Origin: Bettongia penicillata ogilbyi
Lineage: Eukaryota; Chordata; Mammalia; Diprotodontia; Potoroidae
Direction of reading: 5' to 3'
NCBI GenBank assembly: GCA_023548195.1
Contig: JAJHZJ010000418.1
Location: forward strand, 1,213,520 to 1,277,519
DNA length: 64,000 nucleotides
Part shown: positions 21,426 through 33,277 of the stretch, in pieces
Numbering within the stretch: position 1 is the stretch's first letter
Layout of the letters: the number at the start of each line of letters is the position of its first letter
The notes under the pieces: model-generated
Seen by the model: only the letters and a program-made list of their open reading frames with translations
Told to the model about the DNA's origin: nothing
Databases searched by the model: none
Translations under genes and position numbers: made by a program

Positions 21426-22139
21426 AAAACACAAAGCAAATCCAGTTTCCTGAGGCTTTGTTACTGAGCTCATTTAATGACACTGTGGCATTAACTCAGC
21501 ATCTTTTGTAATGTGTTTACCAGTTGCTTTGTTTTATTGGCTCTCTAGATGTCCTTTTGGACCAGCCCTTACATGAACAGTTCTCATTCCTAGAGCATGT
21601 AGCGTGACTGTACAGTTTTGGTCAAGATAATGAGAGTGCCTTTAAAGGCCAACTTGAGAAGGAAGGGACTGCTTCAGCACATTTTTACCGCTGATGTCAC
21701 TGCCTCCTTTTATTTTTATCCATAAAACATCACATCACTCCCAAGGTTGGGAAGCTCATTGGCCAAAAATGTATGGCTCCGTGTCTAGAGGAAAGTTTGG
21801 GGAATTTTTCTTTTAAATCAATATTACAGTTCAGGCAGTCTTCCTGGGTGTTTCATTCCTTGGCTATTTTACATTCTTTCCCAGTGAGAGAGATTGATAA
21901 GCACCAGATTCTATTTATAATGGATGGCAAGTACTATTTAGCTATGCTCTATATTGTTAAAAGCAAAAATCTCAAGGCACTAGATAAATTTGCTCTTCTC
22001 CTTTTTTTCCAGTGAGGCATCCCAGTGTCCTTTGTGGAAATCAGTCCCATGTAAAATTCTATACAAACAACCTATGCTTTTTAAAATAGAGTGAGTCAGG
22101 AAATTACCATACTTGGTGACATTTTACTTTTATTTGTTA
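21426..22139. other. Unassigned; possible conserved non-coding element
   Basis: 21430-21780 is unique-looking, mixed-composition DNA free of low complexity, discussed as a finding. An 80-codon plus frame at 21773-22015 shows no recognisable domain. I do not call it coding. Confidence 0.4.
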
Positions 22140-22285
22140 AATAACAAAGCTCCATTTTTAGGTAAGATTCTAAGCAAGTCACTTAGCCAATTTAGACCTT
22201 TCTTTTTCCAAGATACAAAATAATGGAACTGAACTAGGTGACCCTGAAGATCCCTCTATATCTTTGGTACTTTAATCAATTATTC
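22140..22285 (+). repeat. MIR-like fragment, sense
   Basis: 'gattctaagcaagtcactta', 'aactgaactaggtgaccctg' and 'aagatccctctatatc' resemble a diverged MIR or L3 3' end. Confidence 0.5.
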
Positions 22286-22403
22286 TCTCATCTGTTTGGG
22301 TATTTATCTAAATGTTTAGGTTTCTTCTGTAGCTTTAGAATAGAGAAACATTTCTGGTCTCTCTAAATAGCACAACTAAAAGCATTTGATACTATTTTGT
22401 ATA

Positions 22404-22665
22404 TTTTCATGGGCAGCTATGTGGTGCAGTGGATAGGAGCCTGGCCTGGAGCCAGGAAGACTCATCTTCCTGAGTTCAAGTCTGACTTCAAACACTTACA
22501 AGGGTCACTGTCTGACCCTAGGGAGCTCACTTAACTCTGTTTGCCTCAGTTTCCTCATTTGTAAAATGTTCTGGAGACAGAAATAGCATGTCATTTCAAT
22601 ATTTTTGCCAGGAAAATCCAAAATGGGGTTATGAAGTGTCAGACATGTCTGAAGCAACTGAAAAA
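22404..22665 (+). repeat. tRNA-derived marsupial SINE
   Basis: 'gggcagctatgtggtgcagt', 'ctggagccaggaagactcat', 'gagttcaagtctgacttcaa', 'tttgcctcagtttcctcatt', 'tttttgccaggaaaatccaa'. Nearly full length. Confidence 0.9.
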
Positions 22666-22699
22666 CAGGTGGAGCTCTCCTCCAATGGGTATTTCCCAT

Positions 22700-22916
22700 T
22701 TATATGTCACAATTGTACACTATCTCTTTTTTTTAGGGTCAAGCTTAGTTGTTATAATTATATTGCAATTCAGTTTTATTATGCTTTATTATTGTTTCCT
22801 TTTATATTGTTTAAGTCACTGTGTATATTATTTCTCTGTTTCAAGTTACTTTGCTTTCCATTGGTTCATATAAGTCTTCTCATGTTTCTCTGAAGACATA
22901 ATCTTTAACATTTCTT
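22700..22916 (-). repeat. Older L1 3' fragment, left part
   Basis: Antisense L1 3' sequence: 'caattcagttttattatgct', 'agtcactgtgtatattattt', 'tatttctctgtttcaagtta', 'tataagtcttctcatgtttc'. It is interrupted by the 22917-29511 L1 and continues at 29512 with 'ttcttatagcacagtaatat', which is the next phrase of the same L1 region. Confidence 0.78.
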
Positions 22917-24933
22917 TTAAAAAATCTTTTATTTTTTCCAATCACATGTAAAAAATACTTTTTTAATCATTCATTTAAAAAAAGGTGAGTTCAAATTCTC
23001 TCCCTTTCTTCCTCTTCTTCTCCTCATTGAGAAGGTAAAAATTTGACATAGATTATATGTGTTTAGTTGTGCCAAACATTTTCATATTAGTCATGTTTTA
23101 AAAGAAAACAGACAGAAAAACCCCAAGAAAAAATAAAGCTTTTTTAAAAAGTATGCTTTGATCTTCATTCAGACTTTATCAGTTCTTTCTCTAGAGATGG
23201 ATTACATTTTTCATCACAGGTCCTTTGGAATTGTCTTAGATCATTTTATTGCTTAAAATAACTAAGTCATTCAGTTGGTCATCATACAATAGTAATCACT
23301 ATGTACAATCTTCTGGTTCTTCTAACTTCACTTTGTATTAGTTCATGTGAATATTTTCAGATTTTTCTGAAAGCATCCTGCTTGTAATTTCTTATAGCAC
23401 AATAGTATCCCACCATAATCATTGATGGGCATCCCCCTCAATTTCCAATTTTTTGTCACCACAATATTTTTGTACAATAGATCCTTTAAAAAAATTTCTT
23501 TGGGATGCAGACCAAATGTCATTGCTGGGTAAAAGGGGTATGCAGTTTTATAGCCCTTTGACCATAGTTCCAAATTGCTTTTCAGAATGGTCGAATCAGT
23601 TCACCACTCCACCAACAGTGCATTAATGAGTGTCCCATTTTTCCACATCCCTTTCAATATTTGTCATTTTCCTTTTTTGTCATATTGTCAAACTGATAGG
23701 TATGAAGTGGTACTTCCAGAGTTTTAATTTGCATTTCTTTAATCAGTAATTATGTAGAGAATTTTTTCATGTAACTGTTAATAGCTTTGATTTCTTCATC
23801 TGGAATCTACCTGTTCATACTCTTTCATCATTTATTAATCAGTGAATGATTTATATTCTTATAAATTTGACTCAGTTCTCTATATATTTGAGAAATGTGG
23901 CCTTTATCAGAGAAACTTGCTTTAAATCTCCCTCCACAGAGTTTTCTGATTTCCCTCTAATCTTGGCTGCATTGGTTTTGTTTGTGTAAAATCTTTTTAA
24001 TTTAGTGTAATCAAAATATTCATTTTATATCTTGGAATGCTGTGTCTCTTGTTCGGTCATAAATTCTTCCCTTACCTTTAGATCTGACAGGTAAACTATT
24101 ACATGCTCTTCTAATTTGCTTATTCATGTCTAAGTCACATTCCCATTTTAACCTTACCTTGGTACGTGATGTGAAATCTTGATCTACACCTAGTTTCTGT
24201 CAAACTGCCTTCCAGTTTCCCCCCAAAAATGGATCTTTGGGTTTGTCAAACATTAGATTACTGTGATCATTTACTATCTGTATTGTGTAACATAACCTAT
24301 TCCACTGATTCACCATTCTATTTCTTAGTCAGTGTCAGGTTATTTTGATAATTGTTGCTTTGTAACACAGTTTGAAATCTGATATGGTAAGGCCACTTTT
24401 CTTCACATTTTTTTCTCTGATTGCCTTGAAATCCATGAACATTTTTTGTTCTTGCAGATGAATTTTATGATTTTTTTTCTATCTCTATAAACTCTTTTTC
24501 ATAGTTTCATTGGTATAGCAATGAATAAGCAAACTAATTTGGATAGAATTGTCATTTTTATTATGCCTATCCATGAGCAATTAATATTTTTCCAGAAGTT
24601 GGGATCTGACTTTATTTGTGTGAAAAGTATTTTATAATGTGCATTCATATGTTTCCTGGGTTTATCTTGGTAGGTAAACTCTCAAATATTTTATATTGTT
24701 TACAGTTATTTTAAATAGAATTTTTCTTTCTATCTCTTTCTGCTGGACTTTGTCGGTAATATATGGAAATACTGATGTTTCATATAGGCTTATTTTTATA
24801 TTCTGCAACTTTGCTAAAGTTGTCAATTATTTCAACTAGCTTTTTTTGTTTGATTCTCTAGGAGTCTCCAATTTGCCATCATATCATCTTCAAAGAATGA
24901 TAGTTTTATTTTCTCATTGCCTATTCTAATTCC

Positions 24934-25251
24934 TCAGTTTCTTTTTCTTCTTTTATTGCTATAGCTACCTTTTCTTGTACAATATTGAATAATAGCGGTG
25001 GGAATGAGTATCTTTGCTTCACCCCTTATCTTTGGGAAGTCTTCTAGCTTATTCCCATTACAGATAATGCTTATTCCTATTACTGATAATGGTTTTAGAG
25101 AGATACTACTTATCATTTTAAGGAACGCTCCATTTATTCCTATGCTCTCTAGTGTTTTAAATAAGAATGGGTGCTGTATTTTGCCAAAAGATTTTTCTGC
25201 ATCTGTTGAGCCAATCATGATTTCTGTTGGTTTGATTATTGATATGGTCAA
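24934..25251 (-). pseudogene. L1 ORF2 reverse transcriptase remnant, part 1
   Basis: A 105-codon open piece holds an RT core segment: 'STDAEKSFGKIQHPFLFKTL' corresponds to the 'DAEKAFDKIQHPF' block that carries the first catalytic aspartate of L1 RT. Here 'FG' replaces the usual 'FD', a change of a conserved residue. It runs on to 'CNGNKLEDFPKIRGEAKILI', where an active L1 has 'LRSGTRQGCPLSP', so that motif is degraded too. Stops and shifts bound it on both sides. Confidence 0.85.
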
Positions 25252-25257
25252 TTATGC

Positions 25258-25458
25258 TTATAGTTTTCCTAATATTGAACCAGATTGAATTCCTGTTATA
25301 AATCCCACCTGATCACAATATATGATCATTGTGATATATTGATGTGATCTCCTTTCTAGTATGTTATTTAAAAATTTTGCATCAATATTCATTAAGAAAA
25401 TTGATCTGTAGTTTTCTTTCTCTGTTTTTGCTCTTTCTGATTTAGGTATCAGTACCAT
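25258..25458 (-). pseudogene. L1 ORF2 reverse transcriptase remnant, part 2
   Basis: A 66-codon piece directly upstream in L1 sense: '[20 protein letters not shown]' then '[20 protein letters not shown]' and '[13 protein letters not shown]', matching the conserved 'LIPKP ... RPISLMN.DAK..NKIL ... DQVGFIPG' order of L1 RT. It is separated from part 1 by a frame break. Confidence 0.85.
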
Positions 25459-28400
25459 AATTATGCCAAAGGGAAGTTAGTAGTTCTCCTTCTTTGTCTA
25501 TTTCTCCAAATACTTTACATAGTATTGGAATTAATTGTTCTTTAAATGTTTTAGAGAATTCATTTGTGAATCCATCTGATCCTACTGATTTTTTCTTAGA
25601 CAGATTGCTCAATTAGATGGCATATTCGAATTCTTTTTCTAAGACAGTGTTATTTAAGTATTCTATTTCCTCTTCTCTTAATCTGGAGAGGTTATAATTT
25701 TGTAAATATTTGATCATTTTACTTAGATTGTTAAATGTATTGGCATAATTGGGCAAAATAGCTCCTACTAAATGCTTTTATTCATCATTTTTGGTGGTGA
25801 ATTCACCCTCTTCATTTTTGATGCTGGTAATTTTGTTTTCTTCTTTCTTTTTAAAGCCAAATTAATCAATGGCTTACTAATTTTATTGGTTTTCCATAAA
25901 ACCAGCTGCTACTTTTATTTACTGGTTCAATAGTTTTCTTGCTTTCAATTTTATTATCCCTTTTTTGATTTTCAGATTTCCAATTTGGTGTTAAAATGAA
26001 GATTTTTAATTTGTCCTTTTTCTAGTTTTTTAGTTGCATACATAATTCATTGATCTGTTCTTTCTCCATTTTATTCATGTAAGTATTTAGAAGCATAAAA
26101 TTTCCCTTAAGTGTTGCTTTGGTGGCATCCCATAAACTTTGGATGTTGTCTCATTTTTGTCACTCTCTTTAATGAAATGATTGATTATTTCTTTGCTTTA
26201 TTCTTTGACATACTCATTCTTTAGAACTAGATTGTTTACTTTCCAATTTATTTTACAGTTATACTTCCATGGCCCTTTATTCAGTGTAATTTCTATTATA
26301 TTATGGTTGGAAAAGGCTGCATTTAATATTTATGCTTTTCTGCATTTGGTGGTGAAATTTTTATGCCCTAATACATGGCCAATTTTCATGTAGGTGCCAT
26401 TTATAGCTGAGAAAAAAAGTGTACTCCTTTCTATTTCCATTCAGTTTTCTCCAGAAGTCTATCATATCTAACTTTTATAAGATTCTTTTCATCTCTGACT
26501 TCTTTCTTATTTATTTTATGGTTAGTTTTATCTAGCTTTGAGAGTTGAAAGTTGATGTTTCTTACTAGTCTCGTTTTACCGTCCATGTCCTCTTATAATT
26601 CATTTTACTGTTCCTTTAAGAATTTGGATGCTCTTCCATTTGGTGCATATATTTTTGGTACTGCTATTACTTCATTTTCCATGGGTCCTTTTAGTAAGAG
26701 GCAGTTTCCCTGCTTATCTTTTTAAATTAGGTTTATTTTTGCTTTTGCTTTGTCTGAGATCATGATTGCTACTTCTATCTTTTTTTACTTCGGCTGAACC
26801 ATACTTGACTTTGCTCTAACCCTTATTTAACTCAGTGTGTGTCCATTTTAAGTGTGTTTCTTGTAAACAAAATATTGTAGGATTGTGGTTTTTAATTCAC
26901 ACTGGTATCTGCTTCCAATTTATGGGTGAGTTCATCCTATCCATATTCACAGTTATGATTACTATCTACTTTTCTCCACCCTGCTTCCCCCCTTCATATC
27001 TTTTTCTCTTCCTCCTTTCACCCTCTCCCACCTCAACTGTGTTACTTCTAACCACCACTTACCCACCCTCCTTTCTGTAATCCCTTAATTCTTTTCTTTC
27101 CCTCTTCTCCTACTTCCTTATATGGTAAAATAGATGTCCATACCAACTGAATCTATATGTTAACTCTGAGCCAATGAGAATAAGGTTCAAGCATTGCCCC
27201 TTCCTCCTTGTCTTCCTCTCCACTGTAAAGGCTCTTTTGTGCTTCTTTTATGTAAGATAAACTGCCCCATTCTACCTCTCCTTTCTTCTTTCTCCTGGTG
27301 CATCTCTCTCACCCTTTAATTTAAATTTTTTTTTGGATATCATCGCATCATAGTCAACACAGACTCATGACCTCTGTCTATGTGCACTCCTTCTATTTGC
27401 CCTAATAATGATAAAGTTCTTAGGAGTTATTTTGCCATGTAGCAATGTCAATATTTTAACTCTTTTGAATCTTATGTTTTCTCTTTCCTGTTTATCTTTC
27501 TATGCTTCTCTTGAATCTTTTGTTTGAAAATCAGATTTTCTTTTTAGCTCTAGTCTTCATCAGGAATGCTTGAAAATCCTCTATTTCACTAAATATCTAT
27601 TCTCCCACCCCAAAGAATTATATTTAGTTTTGCTGGGTAAATGACTCTCAGTTATAATCATAGTTCCTTTGCCCTCTGGAATATCATCTTCCAAAGACCT
27701 CCAATCCTTTAATGTAGAGGCTGCTAAATTTTAAGTTATTGTGATTGTGGCTCCATGATCTTTGAATTGTTTATTTCTGGTTGCTTGTAATATTTTCTTC
27801 TTCATCTGGGAACTCTCTAATTTGGTATAATATACCTGGATGCTTTCAATTTAGGATCTCATTTAGGATGTAATCAGAAGATTCTTTCAATTTCTATTTC
27901 AACTCTGGTTCCAGGATATCAGGGCAGTTTTTCTTGATAATTCCTTAAAATATGAGGTCTAGGCTCTTTTTTTTTTTTTGTCATGACTTTAAGGTAGTCT
28001 GAAAATTTTTAAATTCTCTTCCATTTATTTTCCAGATCAGTTGTTTTTCCAATGAGATATTTCACATTTTCTACCATTTTTTTCATTTCTAAATTTTGTT
28101 TTGTTTTTTGATTGATATCTTATTGAGTCATTAACTTCCACTTGCCTAATTCTGATTTTTAAGCAATTATTTTGTTCTATGAGCTTTTGTACCTGGTTTC
28201 CCATTTGTACAGCTCTACTTTTAAATGAATTCTTTTCTTCAGTGAATTTTCATATGTAATTTTCCTTTTGACCATTCTGCTTTTTAATTTAATTCTGCTT
28301 TTTTCTTCAGCAAATTTTTCTTCACTTTTTCCATTTGACTAATTTTGCTTTTTAAGTTCTCTTTAGTATTTTTTGTATCTCCTTTACCAAGCTTTTGCTC

Positions 28401-28714
28401 TCATTTCTTTTCCCATTTTTTTCCTCTATCTCTCTTATTTGATTTAAAAAACATTGAGCTCTTCCAGAGTTGTTTTTTTTTTTTTTGAGGGTGGGGGCAG
28501 CAGAGGCTGAGACCAATTCACATTTTTCTTTGAGGCTTTGTATATAGATGCTTTGATTTTATTATCTTCTGAGTTTGTGTTTTGATCTTCCCTGTCACTA
28601 TAGTAACTTTCTGTGGTCAGGTTCTTTTTTTGTTGTTTGCTTGTTTTTTCCAGTCTTTTTCTTGACTTTTAACTTTATGTTAAAGTTGGGGCTGTGCTTC
28701 CAGGGTGTAGGGAT

Positions 28715-28915
28715 CAGTTCCTTTTCCCTTACTCTTCTCTTCTCAATCTCTATTTCTCTGAGAGACACACACATGCACACACAAACACACACAAACACAC
28801 ACACACACACGGATTACTGCATTTACTCAGACTATCTCAAAAATCAGATACCTTTAATACTCATTCTAAAGCACTTCAAATGCTAAAATTGAAACTTACT
28901 AAAATTAAAACCCAA
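28715..28915. repeat. Block shared with 30290-30480, inside the L1 5' part
   Basis: 'cttctcttctcaatctctat' matches 'cttctcttctcagtctctat' at 30.3 kb, and 'tttactcagactatctcaaa' matches 'tttactcagactatttggat'. A CA microsatellite occupies the middle. It could be an L1 5' segment or a separate small repeat that entered it. Confidence 0.55.
28765..28812. repeat. Microsatellite (AC)n
   Basis: Imperfect ACAC run with ATG and AAA interruptions. Confidence 0.96.
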
Positions 28916-29511
28916 GACAGATTTTTTTTTTTGTGCTGCTGTTTTCAGAGTTAGTTCTTGGTGTCTGTGTATTTTCACACAGAGGTGTGGTCACTGCTCT
29001 CCTAGCTTGTGTTCTGGTCTGTGAGCCATCACAAGCATTCATTTCTCCCCTGGAGCTGTGTCCAGGGTCCCTGCTCCTGCTGGTATTCCTCCTCACCTGG
29101 GGATTTTGACCTGAAACCACACATATAGGCAATGCAACAGAATCTGCTCCCAGGACCAGCAAAGCTTTCCCTGTAATCTCCTTTCGACCAGTTTTCTGAC
29201 CCCTTTACCATCTGTGTGCTGAGAGCTCCTGAAGTCACCACTGCTGCTTTTTCAGTCACCCCAAAGGCCTGCTACTGGCTTACAAAGAAATGGCCTGCAT
29301 TGAATTACATTCCACTCTCACCCCAGTGAAATAGACCTTTCCTGCTAACCTTTTAAGTCTTCTGGGGCTAGAAAGTTGTTTCACCCCATCTTTTTGTTGG
29401 TTCTACCACTCCAGAATCCATTTTGAGGCACTGTTTTAATGTTGTTTGAAGGGGAATTTGGAAGAGTTCAGACAAGTTGCTGCCTTTGCTCCACCATTTT
29501 GACTCTTCTCC

Positions 29512-29690
29512 CTTCATCACTTCTTATAGCACAGTAATATTCCATTATAGTCATCTGTCACAATTTCTTTAGCTATTTCCCAATTGATGGATGAGGTCTT
29601 CTGTCTAAAAAATTACTGCTTGAAATATTCTCATATATATGGGAACTTTCTTTTCTGTCTATGGCTTCCTTGAGGAAAACTCCTGATTAA
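29512..29690 (-). repeat. Older L1 3' fragment, right part
   Basis: 'ttcttatagcacagtaatat', 'tccattatagtcatctgtca', 'tatttcccaattgatggatg' continue the antisense L1 that was broken at 22916. Confidence 0.75.
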
Positions 29691-29699
29691 TAAAAACTC

Positions 29700-29925
29700 A
29701 TTTGTGTAGTGTTTTCAGATTCCCAAACTACTTTTACATATATTATCTCATTTGGGACTGACATGAGCTCTTGGAGATATAAAAGCAATTATTATCCTTA
29801 TTTTATATTATTAGCTTGCCCAGCCCACTCAGTAACTAAGTGATTGAGGTAGAATTTATACTCAATACTTCTGACTTCAAGTCCATAACTGCATTACCTC
29901 ATATTATCTCTCAATGTATTCAGAT
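29700..29925 (-). repeat. MIR-type SINE, antisense, diverged
   Basis: 'catatattatctcatttggg', 'attattatccttattttata', 'ctgacttcaagtccataact' fit an antisense MIR/CORE-SINE. Confidence 0.6.
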
Positions 29926-30177
29926 TCATCTTAATTTGAATAGAATTAAAATTTGTAGCCAAATAGCTTAATTGTTTAGCACATATAGTACTATTGAAAC
30001 CTCGATTTTTGGTTCAGTCTCAATATAGATAATCTCTCTATGACCACAGATAGCATAACAACTTTCATCTGACAGAGATGAACTATCTGAGAGAGAACAT
30101 GAATAGATAAGTTTCATTTGAGAAACTACACAGATTGGTCTACTGAAAGCAGGTTGGTAGTATCCCTACCCCCCCCC

Positions 30178-30285
30178 ATGCACATATATTTACATGAATA
30201 CATATACATATATACACACATATACATATACATATATATGGAGAGAGAGAGACAGAGAGAGAGAGAAAGAGAGAGAGAGATTTCT
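30178..30285. repeat. Microsatellite (ATACAT)n then (GA)n
   Basis: TA/CA-rich hexanucleotides followed by about 45 bases of GA with few interruptions. Confidence 0.95.
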
Positions 30286-30289
30286 CTTT

Positions 30290-30480
30290 CCGTTTTCCCT
30301 TTCCCCTTTCTCTTCTCTTCTCAGTCTCTATTTCTCTTGGTCACACATATTTAAGATGGTTTCCAGTGTTTACTCAGACTATTTGGATAATCAAATATGT
30401 TTAGTACTCATTCAGAACCACTTGGAGTGATTTGGGGTGTCTTGCTAATATTAAAATAACTGGGCAAAAGAAATCCCTGC
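30290..30480. repeat. Block shared with 28715-28915
   Basis: Second copy of the block described at 28.7 kb, again beside a microsatellite. Both copies share 'agtactcattcagaac'-like and 'atttctct' phrases in the same order. Confidence 0.55.
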
Positions 30481-31205
30481 TGTTTACAAAATGGAAATCC
30501 TGTGACTGTAGCTAAGAAGTAAACATAGCATTAAATTGCTTCTGAGTATCACATTGCAGCCCAAGAATTTTTCTCTATTCAAAAACTGTAAGATTCCTGA
30601 ACAAAGGCACATTTTTTTTGGAAGAAGACACCTCTCTATTAATGTCTCTCTCTTTCATGTCTGAGACCCACGGGAAACTTAGGGAAGCAAATAACAAGAA
30701 TATGATGTAATCATCTTAGTCAATTCCTGTCTCTCACCATGAAATTCTGTATGCATTTCATTCTTAGGATGAGAAATCTCTATTTAGTCTATGGTTTGGG
30801 GTCTGAATGGGAGCCAGTCTCTCATTCAGGAGTTGACAAAAGCATACTTTTCTGTTGTGATTATTTTCTTGGGATTTTTGGTTGACCTGCTTCACTTCTT
30901 AAAGCTGGCAAGTGGGTTTACTCAATATCCAGGCAATTATTGGGCTCGGAATACCCAATGAATAGCTGTCCAGATCAGATTGACTTTCTTCTCCCCAAAA
31001 TATCTCCTGGGAACAAGCACAAAGGCTAAAAAATTTTGCAAGTTCTTTGACAGAAAGCTAATGGGAAAGTTAATGCTTAATGTTTTTAATAATAGCAGAC
31101 TTAAAAGATGAAGGGCATGATAATTATTTGTACATCAAGAAAGGCTGCTCTATTGAATAAAGAGTAGGTTTGTTCTTTATAATTCCAGGGAGCAGAATGA
31201 AGATG
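30481..31205. other. Unassigned sequence
   Basis: Unique-looking DNA with no repeat family recognised and no exon supported. Confidence 0.5.
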
Positions 31206-31209
31206 AGTG

Positions 31210-31410
31210 GTGATAGTTACAGAAAACAGATGGCCACATGGCATAGTGGGTAGAAAAGTATCTTCTCTGAGAAGCAAGAATAAAAAGTCAGAATGAAATC
31301 TTATCTCTGGCACATACTGGCTGTATGACCTTGGTAAAGTCACTTATGTTCTTGGTGTTTTAAGCAACTCTCTAATGCTGTAAGTTGCAAAGAAAGTACT
31401 CACTTAACAT
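31210..31410 (+). repeat. SINE (MIR/tRNA-type), sense, diverged
   Basis: 'ggccacatggcatagtgggt', 'tatctctggcacatactggc', 'tgtatgaccttggtaaagtc', 'acttatgttcttggtg'. Confidence 0.65.
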
Positions 31411-31469
31411 CAGTACAAGGAATTTCCTCATGTGAGAGTTCTTTACATCACTCTCTATAAATTAAAGAA

Positions 31470-31555
31470 ATATGTATATTTCTATATGTATATATATGTA
31501 TCTATAGATATCTCTCTCTATATATATGTGTATATGTATGTGTCTATCCATCTAT
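31470..31555. repeat. TA-rich / TCTA low-complexity tract
   Basis: TATA and CTAT repeats leading into the large CTTT tract. Confidence 0.9.
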
Positions 31556-31672
31556 CTTTCTTTCCTTCTTTCCTTCTTTCTTTCTTTCTTTCTTTCCTTC
31601 TTTCCTTCTTTCCTTCTTTCCTTCTTTCTTTCTTCTTTCCTTCTTTCCTTTCTTTCCTTCTTTCCTTCTTTC

Positions 31673-31747
<75 letters not shown>

Positions 31748-31834
31748 TTTCTTTCTTTCTTTCTTTCTTTCTTTCCTTTCTTTCCTTCTTTCCTTCTTTC
31801 CTTCTTTCCTTCTTTCTTTCTTTCCTTCTTTCCT

Positions 31835-31909
<75 letters not shown>

Positions 31910-31912
31910 CCT
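31556..31912. repeat. Large (CTTT)n/(CCTT)n microsatellite
   Basis: About 357 bases of almost pure pyrimidine on the plus strand, with CTTT and CCTT units. It accounts for the long Ser-Phe-Leu frames over 31432-31927, which are artefacts. Such homopurine/homopyrimidine tracts can adopt triplex structures and vary in length between individuals. Confidence 0.99.
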
Positions 31913-32149
31913 TATCTATCTAACTAGAGCAATTCAAAAAGGAAAATAACTCTCTTGAGAGGCAGTGAGCTCACTGGCACCACTAGAGAGGTTCATAAAA
32001 AGTACCATGAGTAGTACCATAAAATGGATTCCTAAATTGGGTAGGAAGTTGAAACAGATGACTTCTGAAGTTCTTCCCAACTTTAAAATTCTAAGAGGTC
32101 ATAGGAGCTTCAAAACCTGTCTCAGAGAATTACTAAATTAGACATAAAA

Positions 32150-32395
32150 CAATAATCTGACCGGACACCAGCTATTGAAGCATGACATCATGTAAAAAGT
32201 GTTTAGTTGAATTGAAAAGACCTGAATATGAATTTGGATCCCACAGTTTACTTGCTGTGTGATACTGAGAAAATCACTTAACTGCTCTGTCATCCTTCTT
32301 CATTTATAAAATAGTGTAGTAATGGTAAGTGATCCCTAAGACCATTTTCAGTTCTGATATCCTCTAATTCTGTGATATCACTCTTTATAGACTTC
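32150..32395 (+). repeat. MIR, sense
   Basis: 'cctgaatatgaatttggatc', 'tacttgctgtgtgatactga', 'gaaaatcacttaactgctct', 'tcttcatttataaaatagtg', 'ccattttcagttctgatatc'. Confidence 0.75.
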
Positions 32396-32570
32396 AAAAC
32401 ATTTCACATACATTATGTCTTATGTAATCTCCATACATTGAGGTAGCCTGGGCAAGATACACCGTATTATCCTAATTGGACAGATAAGGTTCAGAAAAAT
32501 GGGTCAGTGATTTGCCCCAGGGAATAGTATTTATAGAGGGCTTCAGTCTGTGATCCAGTCAATGATCTCA
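32396..32570 (-). repeat. MIR-type SINE, antisense
   Basis: 'catacattatgtcttatgta', 'tatcctaattggacagataa', 'tcagtgatttgccccagg'. It is directly next to a sense MIR. Confidence 0.62.
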
Positions 32571-33108
32571 CAATTTCAGCTACTCTTTTTCATTTAATAA
32601 CAATTTCAACTTAATGTTGGAACTGCCATTTCAAAATCTACTATAATTCCATCTAAGTCATGTCTTATTTTCATAATTGATCTATTACCAAACCATAAAA
32701 ACAAAAATCTCTGTTCTCCATACCAAAATAATGTTATTAAGTGATGAAGATAAAAGACAGAGGACAGGAATCCCATTTCCCACATCCGCAATCCATTCAT
32801 TAGATCATACTTCTTCCAACCTCCTCCAAAAACATGATGCACTAAATTTGGAAAACAAGTTAGTATTCTCTGGGGGGGAGAACACTGTTTCTTTTTCCAT
32901 GTAAAAATAAAACATTGTCTCATGACATTAAAATATTTTTAATCCCTCACCCCAAGGAATATACTCCCAATTATTTCATCTATTAAAAATGCATAGATTT
33001 ATATTTAGTTAAGACAACCAAAATGGAGAAGAAAATCTTTAGTGCTTTCTCTCCTAACCTTGATGATTCCCAGTATAAAATCACAATACTCAGTGGTGAA
33101 ATTAATCA
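32571..33108. other. Unassigned stretch
   Basis: A 105-codon minus frame (32606-32923) and a 75-codon plus frame (32677-32904) overlap each other. Neither shows a domain or convincing splice sites, so neither is called. Confidence 0.45.
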
Positions 33109-33111
33109 CAT

Positions 33112-33277
33112 TCGAGGCAGCTAGGTGGCACAGTGTATAGACTGTGGTACTTGGAGTCAAGAAGACCCAAATTCAAATTCAGCCTCATATATACTTACTA
33201 GCTGTGTGTCTTTGGACAAGTTGCTTGAACTCTGACTGCTTCAGTTTCCTCATTTGTTAAATGAAGATAATAGCATG
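33112..33277 (+). repeat. SINE, left part
   Basis: 'gaggcagctaggtggcacag', 'cttggagtcaagaagaccca', 'ctgcttcagtttcctcattt', ending 'aatgaagataatagcatgta', where a second SINE starts. Confidence 0.85.

Larger units (their letters stand above)
22917..29511 (-). mobile_element. Near full-length L1 LINE, antisense, inactive
   Basis: A 6.6-kb L1 lies on the minus strand: 3' UTR at 22.9-23.3 kb, ORF2 with C-terminal region at 23.3-24.9 kb, reverse transcriptase at 24.9-25.5 kb and endonuclease at about 26-27 kb, ORF1 at about 27.3-28.7 kb, and a GC-richer 5' region to 29.5 kb ending, in L1 sense, with 'gtcaaaatggtggagcaaag'. Flanks carry a 14-base imperfect duplication (22903-22916 and 29512-29525, 11 of 14 identical). 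It landed in an older L1. ORF2 is broken into pieces and ORF1 is likewise disrupted, so it cannot move. A CA microsatellite and a block shared with 30.3 kb lie in its 5' part. Confidence 0.85.

Noticed and set aside
31432..31927. 163- and 133-codon frames rich in Ser, Phe and Leu
   Set aside because: They are products of the CTTT/CCTT microsatellite; all frames of such a tract stay open.
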